A DNA stretch of 29,848 nt from an uncultured Bacteroidales bacterium (GTDB taxonomy: Bacteria; Bacteroidota; Bacteroidia; Bacteroidales; Muribaculaceae): assembly GCA_905210435.1 (NCBI GenBank), contig CAJLWO010000030.1, positions 1-29,848 on the forward strand, given 5' to 3'. The position numbers were made by a program, and so were the translations under genes. The notes under the pieces are model-generated. The model was not told the origin of the DNA. It worked only from the letters and a program-made list of their open reading frames with translations, and ran no database searches. Position 1 is the first letter of the stretch, and each line of letters opens with the position of its first letter. Below are positions 23,796 through 29,848 of the stretch, one piece after another.

Positions 23796-24068
23796 AAACG
23801 ACAGTGACAGCTGCATGCCCTCGGGCTCGTTGCGGCGCATCAGTGTGCGCCTTACGGTCCAGCCCTGCGTGCCGTTGCGCAGCGACACCGTCACCGGCCC
23901 CGCCATCACGCTTCGCGCACCACGGCGCAGCGCAGCCAGTATATCTTCCACCGAACTCATTCCCGCATACGTAGCGCGGAAAACCGTGCGTCCGCATGCC
24001 ATTACAGTTGCGAATATTATATCCGTTGCCGACACTATCGCCGTCTTGCTGTTTCTTCCCGATACCAT
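23793..24068 (-). CDS. Hypothetical 91-aa protein
   Basis: This is a 91-residue basic protein of unknown family. The frame can be extended upstream to a TTG at 24101, but ATG 24068 is preferred: it follows an AAGGA-like site, and the upstream -7 promoter element (24113-24120) would put the transcript start almost on top of the TTG. There is no signal peptide and no membrane helix. It begins MVSGRNSKTAIVSATDI, has a central SVEDILAALRRGARSV helix, then VTVSLRNGTQGWTVRRTL and ends LSLSF. It stands alone between the L31 gene and the convergent-side terminator of the rpsF operon. Codon use is like that of the core genes, which supports it being real. Confidence 0.6.
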   Translation of the reverse strand: MVSGRNSKTAIVSATDIIFATVMACGRTVFRATYAGMSSVEDILAALRRGARSVMAGPVTVSLRNGTQGWTVRRTLMRRNEPEGMQLSLSF

Positions 24069-24112
24069 AATCCTTGCAATATTAAGTTGAATAACTATCA
24101 ATTATCGTATTG

Positions 24113-24120
24113 CAAAGTTA
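24113..24120 (-). promoter_or_regulatory. -7 element of the 91-aa gene
   Basis: Minus-strand TAACTTTG (24120-24113) matches the -7 consensus, 45 nt ahead of ATG 24068. No TTTG is found at the normal distance upstream. Confidence 0.45.
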
Positions 24121-24162
24121 CGCGGATGGTGTGCCGGATTATTGCCCAACCGTTATAATAAA

Positions 24163-24200
24163 TATAAAAAAAGAGTGCATCCCTAAGCGGAACGCACTCT
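24163..24200 (-). terminator. Terminator of the rpsF-rpsR-rplI operon
   Basis: Minus-strand AGAGTGC (24200-24194) and GCACTCT (24178-24172) form a hairpin with a 15-nt loop, directly followed by a run of seven T. It begins 29 nt past the rplI stop. Confidence 0.9.
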
Positions 24201-24228
24201 CCATATACTGTTCAAGCGTATCTGAAAA

Positions 24229-24672
24229 TTATTCAGCAACAACCTCGAAGGGTATTTCTACGCTGACTTCTTTGTGAAGTTTAACGACAGCTTTGTATTT
24301 ACCAAGTTCCTTGACAGAATCCTTGATAAAGATGATCTTGCGGTCAACATTGTGACCGAGTTTCTCGAGAGCTTCAGCAATCTGGATATTGTTGACAGAA
24401 CCGAAGATAGTACCGTTGGCACTTGCTTTGGCACCGATAGTGAGCGCAACATCCTTGAGAGCTTCGGCAGCTGCTTCGGCGTCGGCCTTGATTTTAGCCA
24501 GCTTGTGAGCGCGCTGGCGCTGGTTTTCTGCAAGCACTTTAAGCGCCGATTCTGATGCGATTACGGCTTTGCCCTGAGGGATAAGGTAATTACGACCGTA
24601 GCCGCTCTTCACCTCTACTACGTCATCCTTGTAACCAAGGTTGGCGACATCTTCTTTAAGAATAAGTTTCAT
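24229..24672 (-). CDS. rplI: 50S ribosomal protein L9
   Basis: This 147-residue protein is L9: the N-terminal domain has MKLILKEDVANLGYKDDVVEVKSGYGRNYLIPQGKA, the family signature. A long central helix (about 42-75) leads to a C-terminal RNA-binding domain. It binds 23S rRNA near the L1 stalk and helps maintain reading frame. It is the last gene of rpsF-rpsR-rplI, 25 nt after rpsR, and is followed by a strong terminator. Confidence 0.97.
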   Translation of the reverse strand: MKLILKEDVANLGYKDDVVEVKSGYGRNYLIPQGKAVIASESALKVLAENQRQRAHKLAKIKADAEAAAEALKDVALTIGAKASANGTIFGSVNNIQIAEALEKLGHNVDRKIIFIKDSVKELGKYKAVVKLHKEVSVEIPFEVVAE

Positions 24673-24697
24673 ATTGTTGTTACGGCGTTAAAATGGA

Positions 24698-24967
24698 TTA
24701 TTTCATCAAGTCGGTTACATAGGGAAGGAGAGCCAGGTGGCGTGCACGCTTTACAGCCTGGGCTACGCGGCGCTGGAATTTGAGAGAAGTTCCGGTGATA
24801 CGGCGGGGAAGAATCTTACCCTGCTCGTTGAGGAATTTCTTGAGGAATTCCGGGTTTTTGTAATCGATGTACTTGATTCCGCTGCGTTTGAAACGGCAGT
24901 ATTTTTTCTTTTTAACGTCCACTGAAAGCGGAGTGAGATAGCGGATTTCTGATTGTGTCTGTGCCAT
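24698..24967 (-). CDS. rpsR: 30S ribosomal protein S18
   Basis: This 89-residue protein is S18, with KKKYCRFKRSGIKYIDYKNPEFLKKFL and the conserved GKILPRRITGTSLKFQRRVAQAVKRARHLALLPY segment. It heterodimerises with S6 on the 30S platform. It lies 3 nt after rpsF, consistent with translational coupling. A single cysteine remains from the zinc-binding form. Confidence 0.97.
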   Translation of the reverse strand: MAQTQSEIRYLTPLSVDVKKKKYCRFKRSGIKYIDYKNPEFLKKFLNEQGKILPRRITGTSLKFQRRVAQAVKRARHLALLPYVTDLMK

Positions 24968-24970
24968 TGT

Positions 24971-25345
24971 TTAGTCCTCCTTTACTTCTACTTCTTTGAC
25001 TTCTACTTCGGGGTTGTTTGCCTTGAGGCTGCGACGTTTTGCTGCATATTCTGCTGCAAACTTGTCAAGACGGAAAGTCAGGAAGCGGAGCACGCGTTCG
25101 TCACGGCGATAGGCTGTCTCAAGCTTCTTGATTGTCTCCGGAGCTGCATCAAATTCCACGAGAGTGTAGAATCCGGTTGACTTTTTCTGGATGGGATACG
25201 CAAGTTTGCGAAGGCCCCACAACTCTTCGTTCACGATAGCGGCACCGTTGTCGGTGAGTACTTTGGTGAACTTTTCTACCGCTTCCTTCATCTGTGCATC
25301 AGACAAAACGGGAGTCAAAATGAAAACGGTTTCGTAATGGTTCAT
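24971..25345 (-). CDS. rpsF: 30S ribosomal protein S6
   Basis: This 124-residue protein is S6: MNHYETVFILTPVLSD at the start, LWGLRKLAYPIQKKSTGFY in the centre, and RRDERVLRFLTFRLDK, followed by an acidic, repetitive tail (EVEVKEVEVKED) as is common in S6. It opens the rpsF-rpsR-rplI operon, the usual Bacteroidota order without ssb between. A consensus promoter lies about 70 nt upstream. Confidence 0.97.
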   Translation of the reverse strand: MNHYETVFILTPVLSDAQMKEAVEKFTKVLTDNGAAIVNEELWGLRKLAYPIQKKSTGFYTLVEFDAAPETIKKLETAYRRDERVLRFLTFRLDKFAAEYAAKRRSLKANNPEVEVKEVEVKED

Positions 25346-25380
25346 TTTACTTTTTGATTAATTTATTGGTTATATTTGAA

Positions 25381-25404
25381 TCGGGATTGCCGCAGCCGTC
25401 CCGA
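25381..25404 (-). promoter_or_regulatory. Leader hairpin upstream of rpsF
   Basis: In the predicted rpsF leader RNA, TCGGGA (25404-25399) and TCCCGA (25386-25381) pair around a G/C-rich 12-nt loop. In several phyla the S6:S18 dimer binds a leader hairpin to autoregulate this operon. The position fits, but I cannot confirm the conserved binding motif by eye. Confidence 0.35.
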
Positions 25405-25413
25405 AAAGCGCTG

Positions 25414-25445
25414 CAAAGATAGCACTTTTTTCGCTGATTTCCAAA
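25414..25445 (-). promoter_or_regulatory. Promoter of rpsF-rpsR-rplI
   Basis: On the minus strand TTTG (25445-25442), 20 nt, TATCTTTG (25421-25414) is a perfect consensus match. The transcript would start near 25407. Confidence 0.75.
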
Positions 25446-25503
25446 AAATCAGCCTGTTGTTGCATAAAATAGCCGCACGCGAATGTCGCAGAACTGACGA
25501 AAG

Positions 25504-25586
25504 TAGGGGACGCACGGCTCGTGCGTCCGCAAGACAAATCTTGGTTATCAATCAATTATCGGACGCACAGACCGTGCGTCCCTACA
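25504..25586. repeat. Dispersed palindromic element, copy C
   Basis: The left arm is 25504-25530, the spacer 25531-25560 (30 nt) and the right arm 25561-25586, which differs from the right arm of copy A at one base. The spacer is also similar to that of copy A when reversed (about 21 of 30 positions), so the whole unit is conserved rather than just the arms. It sits between the zinc-ribbon gene and the rpsF promoter. Confidence 0.85.
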
Positions 25587-25640
25587 TAATTAACCGAATT
25601 TCAACAGCCTCCGCGGGCATCTGTAGCTGCCGGTCACGCG

Positions 25641-26402
25641 TTATTCTTCAACTCCGGCAAGCGCGGGGTCAACGAGGATACGGCCGCAATACTCGCACAC
25701 GATGATTTTCTTGCGCATCTTGATTTCAAGCTGCTTTTGCGGCGGGATGCGGTTGAAGCAGCCACCGCATGCGTTACGCTGTATGTAGACCACGCCGAGG
25801 CCGTTGCGGGCGTTCTTGCGTATGCGTTTGAACGCGGCGAGCGTACGTGCGTCGATTTTCGGCTCGAGGTCGAGGGCTTTCTCTCTCAGGCGTTCCTCGT
25901 CCTGACGTGTTTCCGATACGATTTCGTCAAGCTCGGCACGTTTCTCGGTGAGGATATGCTCGCGGTCGGTGAGATTTTCCTGTGTTGCCGCGATATCGCG
26001 GTTGCGCTGCTCGATGGTACGGTTGTATTCGTTGATATGCTTTTCAGCAAGTTCGATTTCAAGCGACTGAAATTCGACCTCTTTTGACAGGAGGTCAAAC
26101 TCGCGGTTGTTCTTCACATTGTCGAGTTGCTCCTTGTAGCGCGCGATTTTATTCTGCGAGTCGTTGATTTTCTCCTTCTCGGCAGCAAGTTTCTGCTTGA
26201 GTTCGGCAATTTCGTTGTTATAGTTGACAATACGCGTGCGCAGACCCTCGATATGGTCCTCGAGGTCCTTGACTTCGAGGGGGAGCTCGCCGCGGATGGT
26301 CTTTATTCTGTCAATCTCGGTAAGGATAGTCTGAAGCTCATACAGTGATTTCAGTCGTTCTTCCACTGTCAGCTGCTTCTCTTTTTCTTTCTTTTCAGCC
26401 AT
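25641..26402 (-). CDS. Coiled-coil C4 zinc-ribbon protein (CdsZ/DUF164-like)
   Basis: This 253-residue cytoplasmic protein has a long coiled coil (about 10-190, dense in Glu/Lys/Gln with heptad spacing) and a C-terminal C4 zinc ribbon with Cys212/Cys215 (ACGGC) and Cys236/Cys239 (CEYCGRIL). PPQKQLEI between the two pairs is typical of the zf-RING_7/DUF164 family. The function is not firmly known; family members have been linked to nucleic-acid binding or stress. It starts 5 nt after the Nif3-family gene stop, which suggests co-transcription, the conserved pairing of these two families in many bacteria. Confidence 0.85.
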   Translation of the reverse strand: MAEKKEKEKQLTVEERLKSLYELQTILTEIDRIKTIRGELPLEVKDLEDHIEGLRTRIVNYNNEIAELKQKLAAEKEKINDSQNKIARYKEQLDNVKNNREFDLLSKEVEFQSLEIELAEKHINEYNRTIEQRNRDIAATQENLTDREHILTEKRAELDEIVSETRQDEERLREKALDLEPKIDARTLAAFKRIRKNARNGLGVVYIQRNACGGCFNRIPPQKQLEIKMRKKIIVCEYCGRILVDPALAGVEE

Positions 26403-26407
26403 CTTGC

Positions 26408-27205
26408 TTACAAATATATTATTGGATTTTTTTCTAATTCTGAATAATAGAGTGCAAAGTTAGGAAATTTTTCTCTAATTATCTGATAAAAAATCTGTTT
26501 TGTGCACTCCTCGCTTTCAAAATGCCCGATATCTATCAAAAATAGAGATTTGGCATAGTCAAGGAAGTGGTTGTGCTTGCAGTCGGAGGCCACAAACGCC
26601 TGCGCTCCGCATTCTATGGCGCGCGGTATCAGAAAACCTCCCGCACCGCCGCACAGCGCCAGACGGCTTATCTTCCCCCGTTCCGGGGTATAGGCCGAAC
26701 ACCGTGCCACAGGCGAGCCGAATGTCGACTTCACCTTCTCTACAAGTTCGCGGTGCGACATCGCCTCGGGCAGGTCGCCTATGACACCGCTTCCGGCTCC
26801 GTCATCGCCACGCTGTTCAAGCGTCGATATGTTGCTCATGCCGAGCATTTCGGCCATCTTCCACGACACTCCCGCACCGGGAACATTATCGGCCGACGTA
26901 TGGCACGAATAAATCGCGATATCGTTCTTTATAGCCTTGTAGACGGAGAAGTCCACGCGCCCGGTAGTGATGAGATTCTTTATCGGATTAAATATCAGAG
27001 GGTGGTGCGAGACTATGAGATTGCAACCTTTCTGAGCGGCCTCGACAATGATTTCCGGCGTCACATCGACGCAGAGAAGCACACCGGTGCACGGACGCAT
27101 CAGGCTTCCGATCTGCAGTCCGGTGTTATCATAATCTTCCTGGTAATGCGGAGGAATTGCATCCTCTATCACTTTTACCACATCTTTTATCAATATCAGT
27201 GACAT
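26408..27205 (-). CDS. Nif3-like dinuclear metal-centre protein
   Basis: This 265-residue protein belongs to the Nif3/YbgI (GTP cyclohydrolase I type 2-like) family, which forms toroidal hexamers with a two-metal site. Likely ligands are visible: His67/His68 in VSHHPLIF, His102 and Asp106 in CHTSADN, and His228 and Glu232 in IGHFESEE. The length fits the single-domain YbgI form; the longer form with a PII-like insertion is not present. The biochemical role of the family is unsettled. The gene follows aspS by 77 nt with no clear promoter, and precedes the zinc-ribbon gene by 5 nt, so the three may form an operon. Confidence 0.88.
   Translation of the reverse strand: MSLILIKDVVKVIEDAIPPHYQEDYDNTGLQIGSLMRPCTGVLLCVDVTPEIIVEAAQKGCNLIVSHHPLIFNPIKNLITTGRVDFSVYKAIKNDIAIYSCHTSADNVPGAGVSWKMAEMLGMSNISTLEQRGDDGAGSGVIGDLPEAMSHRELVEKVKSTFGSPVARCSAYTPERGKISRLALCGGAGGFLIPRAIECGAQAFVASDCKHNHFLDYAKSLFLIDIGHFESEECTKQIFYQIIREKFPNFALYYSELEKNPIIYL
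26455..26462 (-). promoter_or_regulatory. Possible internal -7 element ahead of the zinc-ribbon gene
   Basis: Minus-strand TAACTTTG (26462-26455) matches the -7 consensus inside the 3' end of the Nif3-family gene, 52 nt before the zinc-ribbon ATG. No -33 match is present, so this could be chance. Confidence 0.25.
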
Positions 27206-27282
27206 AATTGCTTATTTTATACTGATAATACTTTTCAATTGCCGCCATAATCACTCTCCCGGAAGTCGCGAACCGTCTTCCG

Positions 27283-29040
27283 CTACTGTTCCGGATTGAG
27301 CGAGAGCTGCAGCTCGTCAAGCTGCTTCTGGTCGAGGGCGGCCGGAGCGTCGAGCATCACGTCGCGACCCGAATTGTTTTTGGGGAACGCGATACAGTCG
27401 CGGATGCTGTCGAGACCGGCAAACAGCGATACCCAGCGGTCAAGACCGTAGGCGAGACCTCCGTGAGGGGGCGCACCGTATTTGAACGCATTCATCAGGA
27501 AGCCGAACTGCTCCTGAGCTTTTTCGGGAGTAAAACCGAGTATCTCGAACATCTTGCCCTGCAATGCGCTGTCGTGGATACGGATAGATCCGCCGCCCAC
27601 TTCGACGCCGTTGATTACCATATCGTAGGCATCGGCACGCACAGCTGCCGGGTCAGTGTCGAGCAAAGGCACATCCTCGTCCTTCGGATGCGTGAACGGG
27701 TGGTGCATCGCCATCAGGCGCTGCTCCTCATCGCTCCATTCAAACATCGGGAAGTCAACAACCCACAGGCAGGCGAATTTGTCCTTGTCGCGCAGGCCGA
27801 GCTGGTTGCCCATCTCCAGACGCAGCTCGCACAGCTGCTTGCGCGTCTTCATCGCATCGTCGCCCGACAGTATCAGAATAAGGTCGCCCGGCTCGGCGCC
27901 GAATGCAGCCTTCATCTGCTGCAGCACATCCTGGGTGTAGAATTTATCCACCGACGACTTCACATTGCCGTCAGCCTCCACGCGGGCATACACCATGCCT
28001 TTGGCGCCAATCTGCGGACGTTTCACATACTCGGTGAGCGCATCGAGCTGCTTGCGGGTATAATTTGCAGCGCCCTTCGCACAGATACCGCCTATATAGG
28101 CCGCGTTGTCAAACACACCGAAGCCGTGGCCTTTCATTATGTCCATCAGCTCTACAAACTTCATGCCGAAACGCAGATCGGGCTTGTCCGAACCGTAGTA
28201 TTTCATCGCATCGGCCCACGGCATGCGCATAAACGGCTCCGTAAGCTCTACACCTCTTATCTCTTTGAACAGGTGCTTGGCCATGCCCTCGAACAGGTTG
28301 ATGATATCATCCTGCTCCACATAGCTCATCTCGCAGTCTATCTGCGTGAACTCAGGCTGGCGGTCGGCACGCAGGTCCTCGTCGCGGAAACATTTCACAA
28401 TCTGGAAATAGCGGTCCATTCCCGACACCATCAGCAATTGCTTGAGCGTCTGCGGACTTTGAGGCAACGCATAGAACTGACCCGGATTCATACGTGAAGG
28501 CACCACGAAATCGCGCGCGCCCTCGGGAGTCGAACCTACGAGCATCGGAGTCTCTATCTCCAGGAAACCCTTCGAGTCAAGATAACGGCGCACCTCCATC
28601 GTCATGCGGTGGCGCAGTTCAAGATTCTTGCGCACGCAGCCGCGACGCAGGTCGAGATAACGGTAACGCATGCGCAACTCATCGCCGCCGTCGGTATCAT
28701 CCTCGATAGTGAACGGAGGCACCTCGCTCGCGTTAAGCACAGTCAGCTCCTTAGCGATTATCTCTATCTCACCCGTAGGAAGCGCCGCATTTTTCGACGA
28801 ACGTTCCGCCACCGTGCCTTTCACCTGCACCACATACTCTCTGCCGAGATGATTTGATGCCTCGCAAAGCGCCGGGTCAATCTCATTGTTAAAGACCACC
28901 TGGGTAATTCCATATCTGTCGCGGAGGTCGACAAACGTCATGCCCCCCATCTTGCGCGCACGCTGCACCCAGCCCGCCAAGGTCACTTCCTTGCCGGCAT
29001 CACCGATGCGCAACTCGCCACACGTATTAGTTCTATACAT
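27283..29040 (-). CDS. aspS: Aspartyl-tRNA synthetase
   Basis: This 585-residue class IIb synthetase charges tRNA-Asp in the cytoplasm. It has the N-terminal OB-fold anticodon-binding domain (about 1-105, LAGWVQRARKMGGMTFVDLRDRYG), motif 2 (FRDEDLRADRQPEFTQID), the bacterial GAD insertion domain (about 280-410) and motif 3 (GGLAYGLDRWVSLFAG). The length is normal for the bacterial type. The start ATG 29040 follows a leader of about 140 nt from a likely promoter at 29190-29223. It is probably the first gene of an operon with the Nif3-family and zinc-ribbon genes. Confidence 0.97.
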   Translation of the reverse strand: MYRTNTCGELRIGDAGKEVTLAGWVQRARKMGGMTFVDLRDRYGITQVVFNNEIDPALCEASNHLGREYVVQVKGTVAERSSKNAALPTGEIEIIAKELTVLNASEVPPFTIEDDTDGGDELRMRYRYLDLRRGCVRKNLELRHRMTMEVRRYLDSKGFLEIETPMLVGSTPEGARDFVVPSRMNPGQFYALPQSPQTLKQLLMVSGMDRYFQIVKCFRDEDLRADRQPEFTQIDCEMSYVEQDDIINLFEGMAKHLFKEIRGVELTEPFMRMPWADAMKYYGSDKPDLRFGMKFVELMDIMKGHGFGVFDNAAYIGGICAKGAANYTRKQLDALTEYVKRPQIGAKGMVYARVEADGNVKSSVDKFYTQDVLQQMKAAFGAEPGDLILILSGDDAMKTRKQLCELRLEMGNQLGLRDKDKFACLWVVDFPMFEWSDEEQRLMAMHHPFTHPKDEDVPLLDTDPAAVRADAYDMVINGVEVGGGSIRIHDSALQGKMFEILGFTPEKAQEQFGFLMNAFKYGAPPHGGLAYGLDRWVSLFAGLDSIRDCIAFPKNNSGRDVMLDAPAALDQKQLDELQLSLNPEQ

Positions 29041-29215
29041 ATCTTATGTGTAATGGTTTAATATTCACTATGTTTCCCTTCCATGCACCGTGACCGGTAC
29101 CAGATTTAAAGCCGCATTTGTGGCATATGCCTGTATCCATTCTGCCATCATGGCTCCAACGACCGTCCCGGCACAAATAATCCAATTTGCAAAAATACTG
29201 ATTTTTTACAATCAT
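29033..29215 (-). CDS. Possible Cys/Gly-rich small protein in the aspS leader
   Basis: A 60-codon frame runs through the aspS leader and overlaps the aspS start by 8 nt. It contains CRDGRWSHDGRMDTG and CHKCGFKSGTGHG, a pattern with three Cys, three His and many Gly that looks like a small metal-binding protein rather than random sequence. However, the -7 promoter element of aspS (29190-29197) lies inside the 5' part, so the full frame would not be translated from that transcript; a TTG in frame further down is the only alternative. It could be a relic or a chance frame. Confidence 0.25.
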   Translation of the reverse strand: MIVKNQYFCKLDYLCRDGRWSHDGRMDTGICHKCGFKSGTGHGAWKGNIVNIKPLHIRYV

Positions 29216-29223
29216 TATTCAAA
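29190..29223 (-). promoter_or_regulatory. Promoter of aspS
   Basis: Minus-strand TATTTTTG (29197-29190) matches the -7 element; TTTG (29223-29220) is 22 nt upstream, slightly wider than usual. Confidence 0.5.
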
Positions 29224-29297
29224 AATACCCCGCTTTTTTTATTCCCGCGCGAAAAAAATATGATTTCCGTGATACTGCGAAAAAAATTTTAAAGGCA

Positions 29298-29693
29298 TTA
29301 TTTCAACACATATTCCAATATCGTTTGGCAATTTACCGATAAAAATATAAAATCGTACGTGCTGATACCCGGAACATCATTCTTGACATTAACCGGGACA
29401 TCGACATAAACGTACGAATCATCCGAACGCTATACCAAAGCTCCTGTCGCACGCGCATCTTCCTTGAGAATGCGTGACATCTCTACCCGGCCCGACATCA
29501 TCGCCCATGCCGACTGACCGTTACCTTACTGCGGCCGGCTGTTCACTCTCACGCAACACAAAAATCTGTCAGGCATCCTATCTTTCGACATTGCAGCGTC
29601 ACAATAACTCGTACCGGGAAATGCTGCCGCCGAAGATGACATTATAGCTCCCGCCACGACAAAAACTGATACAGCAGTGAAAATCTTGTTCAT
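29298..29693 (-). pseudogene. Decayed exported-protein gene
   Basis: From ATG 29693 a signal peptide is intact (MNKIFTAVSVFVVAGAIMSS, then SAAA). The frame then stops after 55 codons (TAA at 29526-29528). The same frame reopens for 31 codons to TAG (29430-29432), then for 43 codons to TAA (29298-29300). The last open segment reads like a real secreted domain (DDSYVYVDVPVNVKNDVPG). Between them, another frame gives IFVLRESEQPAAVR, so frameshifts as well as stops are likely. A -7 element lies at 29717-29724. The original family is not recognised. Alternatively, only the 55-aa product (29526-29693) is expressed as a small exported peptide. Confidence 0.5.
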
Positions 29694-29716
29694 GACATAT
29701 ATTTTTTAATGTTTTA

Positions 29717-29724
29717 CAAAAATA
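29717..29724 (-). promoter_or_regulatory. -7 element of the exported pseudogene
   Basis: Minus-strand TATTTTTG (29724-29717) matches the consensus, 23 nt before ATG 29693. No TTTG is seen at the right distance. Confidence 0.4.
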
Positions 29725-29760
29725 TATACCACTTGACAGGGATACGTTAATGCTCTTCTG

Positions 29761-29797
29761 AAAAATAAAAAGTGCACCGGAAGCCTACTTCCGATGC
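29761..29797 (-). terminator. Terminator for a minus-strand gene beyond the right edge
   Basis: GCACCGGAAG (29774-29783) and CTTCCGATGC (29788-29797) pair with one mismatch around a 4-nt loop. On the minus strand the hairpin is followed by ACTTTTTATTTTT. It must serve a gene entering from beyond 29848, whose end may lie in the last 50 nt of the window. Confidence 0.75.
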
Positions 29798-29848
29798 CTG
29801 CCAATAAACTTGTTTAATTAGGGATATTCAGTTAATGGCTTTTTTTTT

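Noticed and set aside
24069..24101. TTG start giving a 102-aa form of the orphan protein
   Set aside because: The -7 promoter element at 24113-24120 would leave almost no leader; ATG 24068 has a better ribosome-binding site.

Overview
The window looks like a chromosomal segment of a Bacteroidales bacterium, most plausibly Muribaculaceae or a close relative; the family-level call is inference, because no rRNA is present. The evidence is a FeoA-FeoB fusion, a GLPGLI-family protein, a PCMD-type lipoprotein, many small outer-membrane beta-barrels, and Bacteroidota-style promoters (TTTG, 19-20 nt, TAnnTTTG) with the expected spacing upstream of many genes. Core genes are GC-rich with C-ending codons. 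The 7.4-8.0 kb and 19.2-20.5 kb stretches are visibly richer in A/T.

Layout, left to right. 186-353 is a small 2x[4Fe-4S] ferredoxin with its own promoter and terminator. 682-1230 (-) is a small outer-membrane barrel. 1448-2224 is a family-2 glycosyltransferase. 2438-6882 is carA-carB (carbamoyl phosphate synthase), with a palindromic repeat between the two genes. 6883-7437 has no gene and holds a terminator, a cluster of related inverted repeats and an AT-rich operator-like region. 7438-8050 is a MazE/MazF-type toxin-antitoxin pair. It converges on a DUF389 membrane protein (8060-9463, -), followed by the feoAB iron(II) transporter (9617-12052, -). The 12053-12420 gap is a divergent promoter region. 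12421-16471 encodes two paralogous barrels, a PCMD lipoprotein and a third, unrelated barrel. 16541-17174 has no credible gene and is packed with large palindromes. 17175-19058 is a biotin-dependent carboxyltransferase (OadA/PycB type).

19372-23076 is an accessory cassette: a 74-aa exported two-cysteine peptide, a GLPGLI protein and a TonB-receptor-like outer-membrane protein. It has a strong consensus promoter, a dyad over the -33 element, and a hairpin after the peptide gene. 23225-23479 is a zinc-independent L31. 23480-23792 has no gene and holds a terminator plus small palindromic and tandem repeats. 23793-24068 (-) is a 91-aa orphan. 24229-25345 (-) is the rpsF-rpsR-rplI operon. 25641-29040 (-) is aspS, a Nif3-family protein and a coiled-coil zinc-ribbon protein, probably co-transcribed. 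The right end (29041-29848) holds the aspS leader with a Cys/Gly-rich small reading frame, a decayed exported-protein pseudogene, and a terminator for a gene beyond the edge.

The most interesting material is the peptide/GLPGLI/receptor cassette, a dispersed palindromic element of about 82 bp present three times (one copy inside carAB), and the 400-bp palindrome cluster before the carboxyltransferase gene. No tRNA, rRNA, complete insertion sequence or CRISPR array was seen.
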